Shown: positions 63,176 to 64,000 of the stretch, one piece after another | How positions within the stretch are numbered: position 1 is the stretch's first letter | Layout of the letters: each line of letters starts with the position of its first letter | Source: JAVVHH01 sp963848035 | Lineage (GTDB): Bacteria; Pseudomonadota; Alphaproteobacteria; Acetobacterales; Acetobacteraceae | Direction: 5' to 3' | Assembly (NCBI GenBank): GCA_963848035.1 | Contig: CAWKCD010000001.1 | Location: 3,782,001 to 3,846,000, forward strand | Length of the DNA stretch: 64,000 nt | Program-made: the position numbers and the translations under genes | The notes under the pieces: generated by a model | The model's database searches: none | Seen by the model: only the letters and a program-made list of their open reading frames with translations | Told to the model about the DNA's origin: nothing

Positions 63176-63650
63176 GGGCGCAGGCCGAGGCGGTGGCGGG
63201 ATTGCTGGCGGAAATCGGCGTATTCGCGGACGTAGTCGCTCTCGTCATAGGTGTGGCTGGCGAGGACTAAGCAGACGGAGTTGCCGGAGAAATTGTCGAG
63301 CGTGCGCCAGACCCAGGGGCCGGTGATGTAGCCGCGGTTGGCGCGGCAGAGATGGACGGTACGCTTCTCGACGCCATGTCGAGATGGAGGTCGAAGCTGC
63401 CGGAGAGGGCGATAAAGACCTGCGAAAGCTGCCGGTGCGCGTGGCCGGCGCGTTCGGCGAGCGAGGGGATATCGTAAAGGTAGTAGACGCGCTCGACGTC
63501 GAACGGGATGTGGCGGCCGCCCTCGATGAAGCTGAGGTTGCCGCGGGTGTCATGCATGACCGGGAAGTCGGTCCAGTTGCAGAGCGACAGCGGGCGAGGC
63601 AGCACGCTGCGAAGGCGGACGCGTGGCGGATGGGCGAGCGTGGTTTCCAT
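63172..63650 (-). pseudogene. FdtA/WxcM-like sugar 3,4-ketoisomerase (frameshifted)
   Basis: About 159 residues when repaired. N-terminal part: DTRGNLSFIEGGRHIPFDVERVYYLYDIP in pieces and HAHRQLSQVFIALSGSFDLHLD, which carries the catalytic and metal-like His residues of the cupin. One base is missing at about 63370-63385; restoring it gives DDGVEKRTVHLCRANRG, then WVWRTLDNFSGNSVCLVLAS and HTYDESDYVREYADF, all diagnostic of FdtA/QdtA. It isomerises dTDP-4-keto-6-deoxyglucose before transamination. Confidence 0.88.
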
Positions 63651-63662
63651 GTTTCGGTTCCC

Positions 63663-64000
63663 TTATTGCGTGCGCGCAGGTGCGGAAGCGTCGAACGGGG
63701 GGAAGGTCCAGCCGACCACCGAACGACGATGTGCTTCGAGGTGGACGTGCTCCATGATCACGTCGATGAAGGACTCCATGGAGAACAGCCGCGCGGCTTC
63801 GTCGGCCGAGGCGGCCACTTTGGCGGGCATGTCCGGATCGGCGAGCGTGGCCGCGAGCGTCGCGTCGAGCTGGTCGGGGAAGTCGGCGGCATCGATGTCG
63901 AGGCCGAGGAAAGCGGGGCAGTCCGCGAGGGCGCGCTGGAGATGTGGCGTGCAGTCGGAGAGGACGGCCGATTTTGCGCGTAGCCCGGCCATGATCCGCT
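63663..64000 (-). CDS. Probable glycosyltransferase, C-terminal end
   Basis: Partial: the gene continues past the right edge of the window. The last 111 residues include RIMAGLRAKSAVLSDCTPHL, which recalls the C-terminal region of family 1-type glycosyltransferases where RxxxAL and a short acidic helix occur, followed by helical sequence ending in APARTQ. The family cannot be confirmed from this piece. It precedes the FdtA-like gene by 12 bases on the same strand. Confidence 0.5.
   Translation of the reverse strand, partial: RIMAGLRAKSAVLSDCTPHLQRALADCPAFLGLDIDAADFPDQLDATLAATLADPDMPAKVAASADEAARLFSMESFIDVIMEHVHLEAHRRSVVGWTFPPFDASAPARTQ

Noticed and set aside
1..64000. CRISPR array or phage/defence island
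   Set aside because: No regularly spaced direct repeats, cas genes, integrases or phage structural genes were recognised.

Overview
The window reads as chromosomal DNA of a very GC-rich alphaproteobacterium, probably of the Acetobacteraceae. This rests on base composition, dense ATGA/GTGA-coupled operons, NitT/TauT-type importers, a PEP-CTERM protein, a Ku protein and the two ubiquitous proteobacterial palindromes near 21.65/27.91 kb and 34.5 kb; no species is claimed.

Layout. 0-5.6 kb: the tail of a TadC-like secretion gene, a small membrane protein, an OmpA-like lipoprotein with a nonsense codon, a three-gene catabolic operon (quinone-oxidoreductase-like, fumarylacetoacetase/hydratase-like, MaoC-like), then decayed DNA with four copies of a 17-bp insertion-element-like end. 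5.6-9.0 kb: one very large protein with an InlB-type repeat. 9.1-20.1 kb: a single tightly coupled operon with a LysR regulator, leuC-leuD-leuB paralogues, two NitT/TauT-type importers sharing one ATPase, a D-2-hydroxyacid dehydrogenase and a metallo-beta-lactamase-fold hydrolase. 20.1-22.5 kb: polar amino-acid importer genes without an ATPase. 22.6-24.5 kb: a GNAT-nitrilase-ketosteroid-isomerase-like trio. 24.5-27.0 kb: a PI3/PI4-kinase-like protein with a small partner. 27-34.4 kb: lipoprotein, PLP decarboxylase, solute-binding protein, flavin monooxygenase and a membrane protein. 34.5-42 kb: a fatty-acid beta-oxidation operon under a MerR regulator with a visible dyad operator, plus an acyl-CoA ligase. 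42-52.4 kb: aldolase, PEP-CTERM protein, tRNA-Arg(ACG), gpt/csaA, gamma-glutamyltransferase, amidase, a calpain-like peptidase, a ThDP enzyme and Ku. 52.4-58.4 kb: molybdenum-related genes, NupC, a sugar-type ABC permease pair and a zeta-class GST. 58.4-64 kb: a surface-glycan cluster (3-amino sugar synthesis, methyltransferases, an acyltransferase-methyltransferase fusion, a glycosyltransferase end).

Twelve otherwise conserved genes carry a single-base frameshift, many of them in short G or C runs, and for most one added or removed base restores the family sequence. Consensus indel errors are the simplest explanation, so these entries are marked as pseudogenes but described as if repaired. 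The best candidates for undescribed biology are the leuCDB-transporter operon, the PI-kinase-like pair and the acyltransferase-methyltransferase fusion in the glycan cluster.
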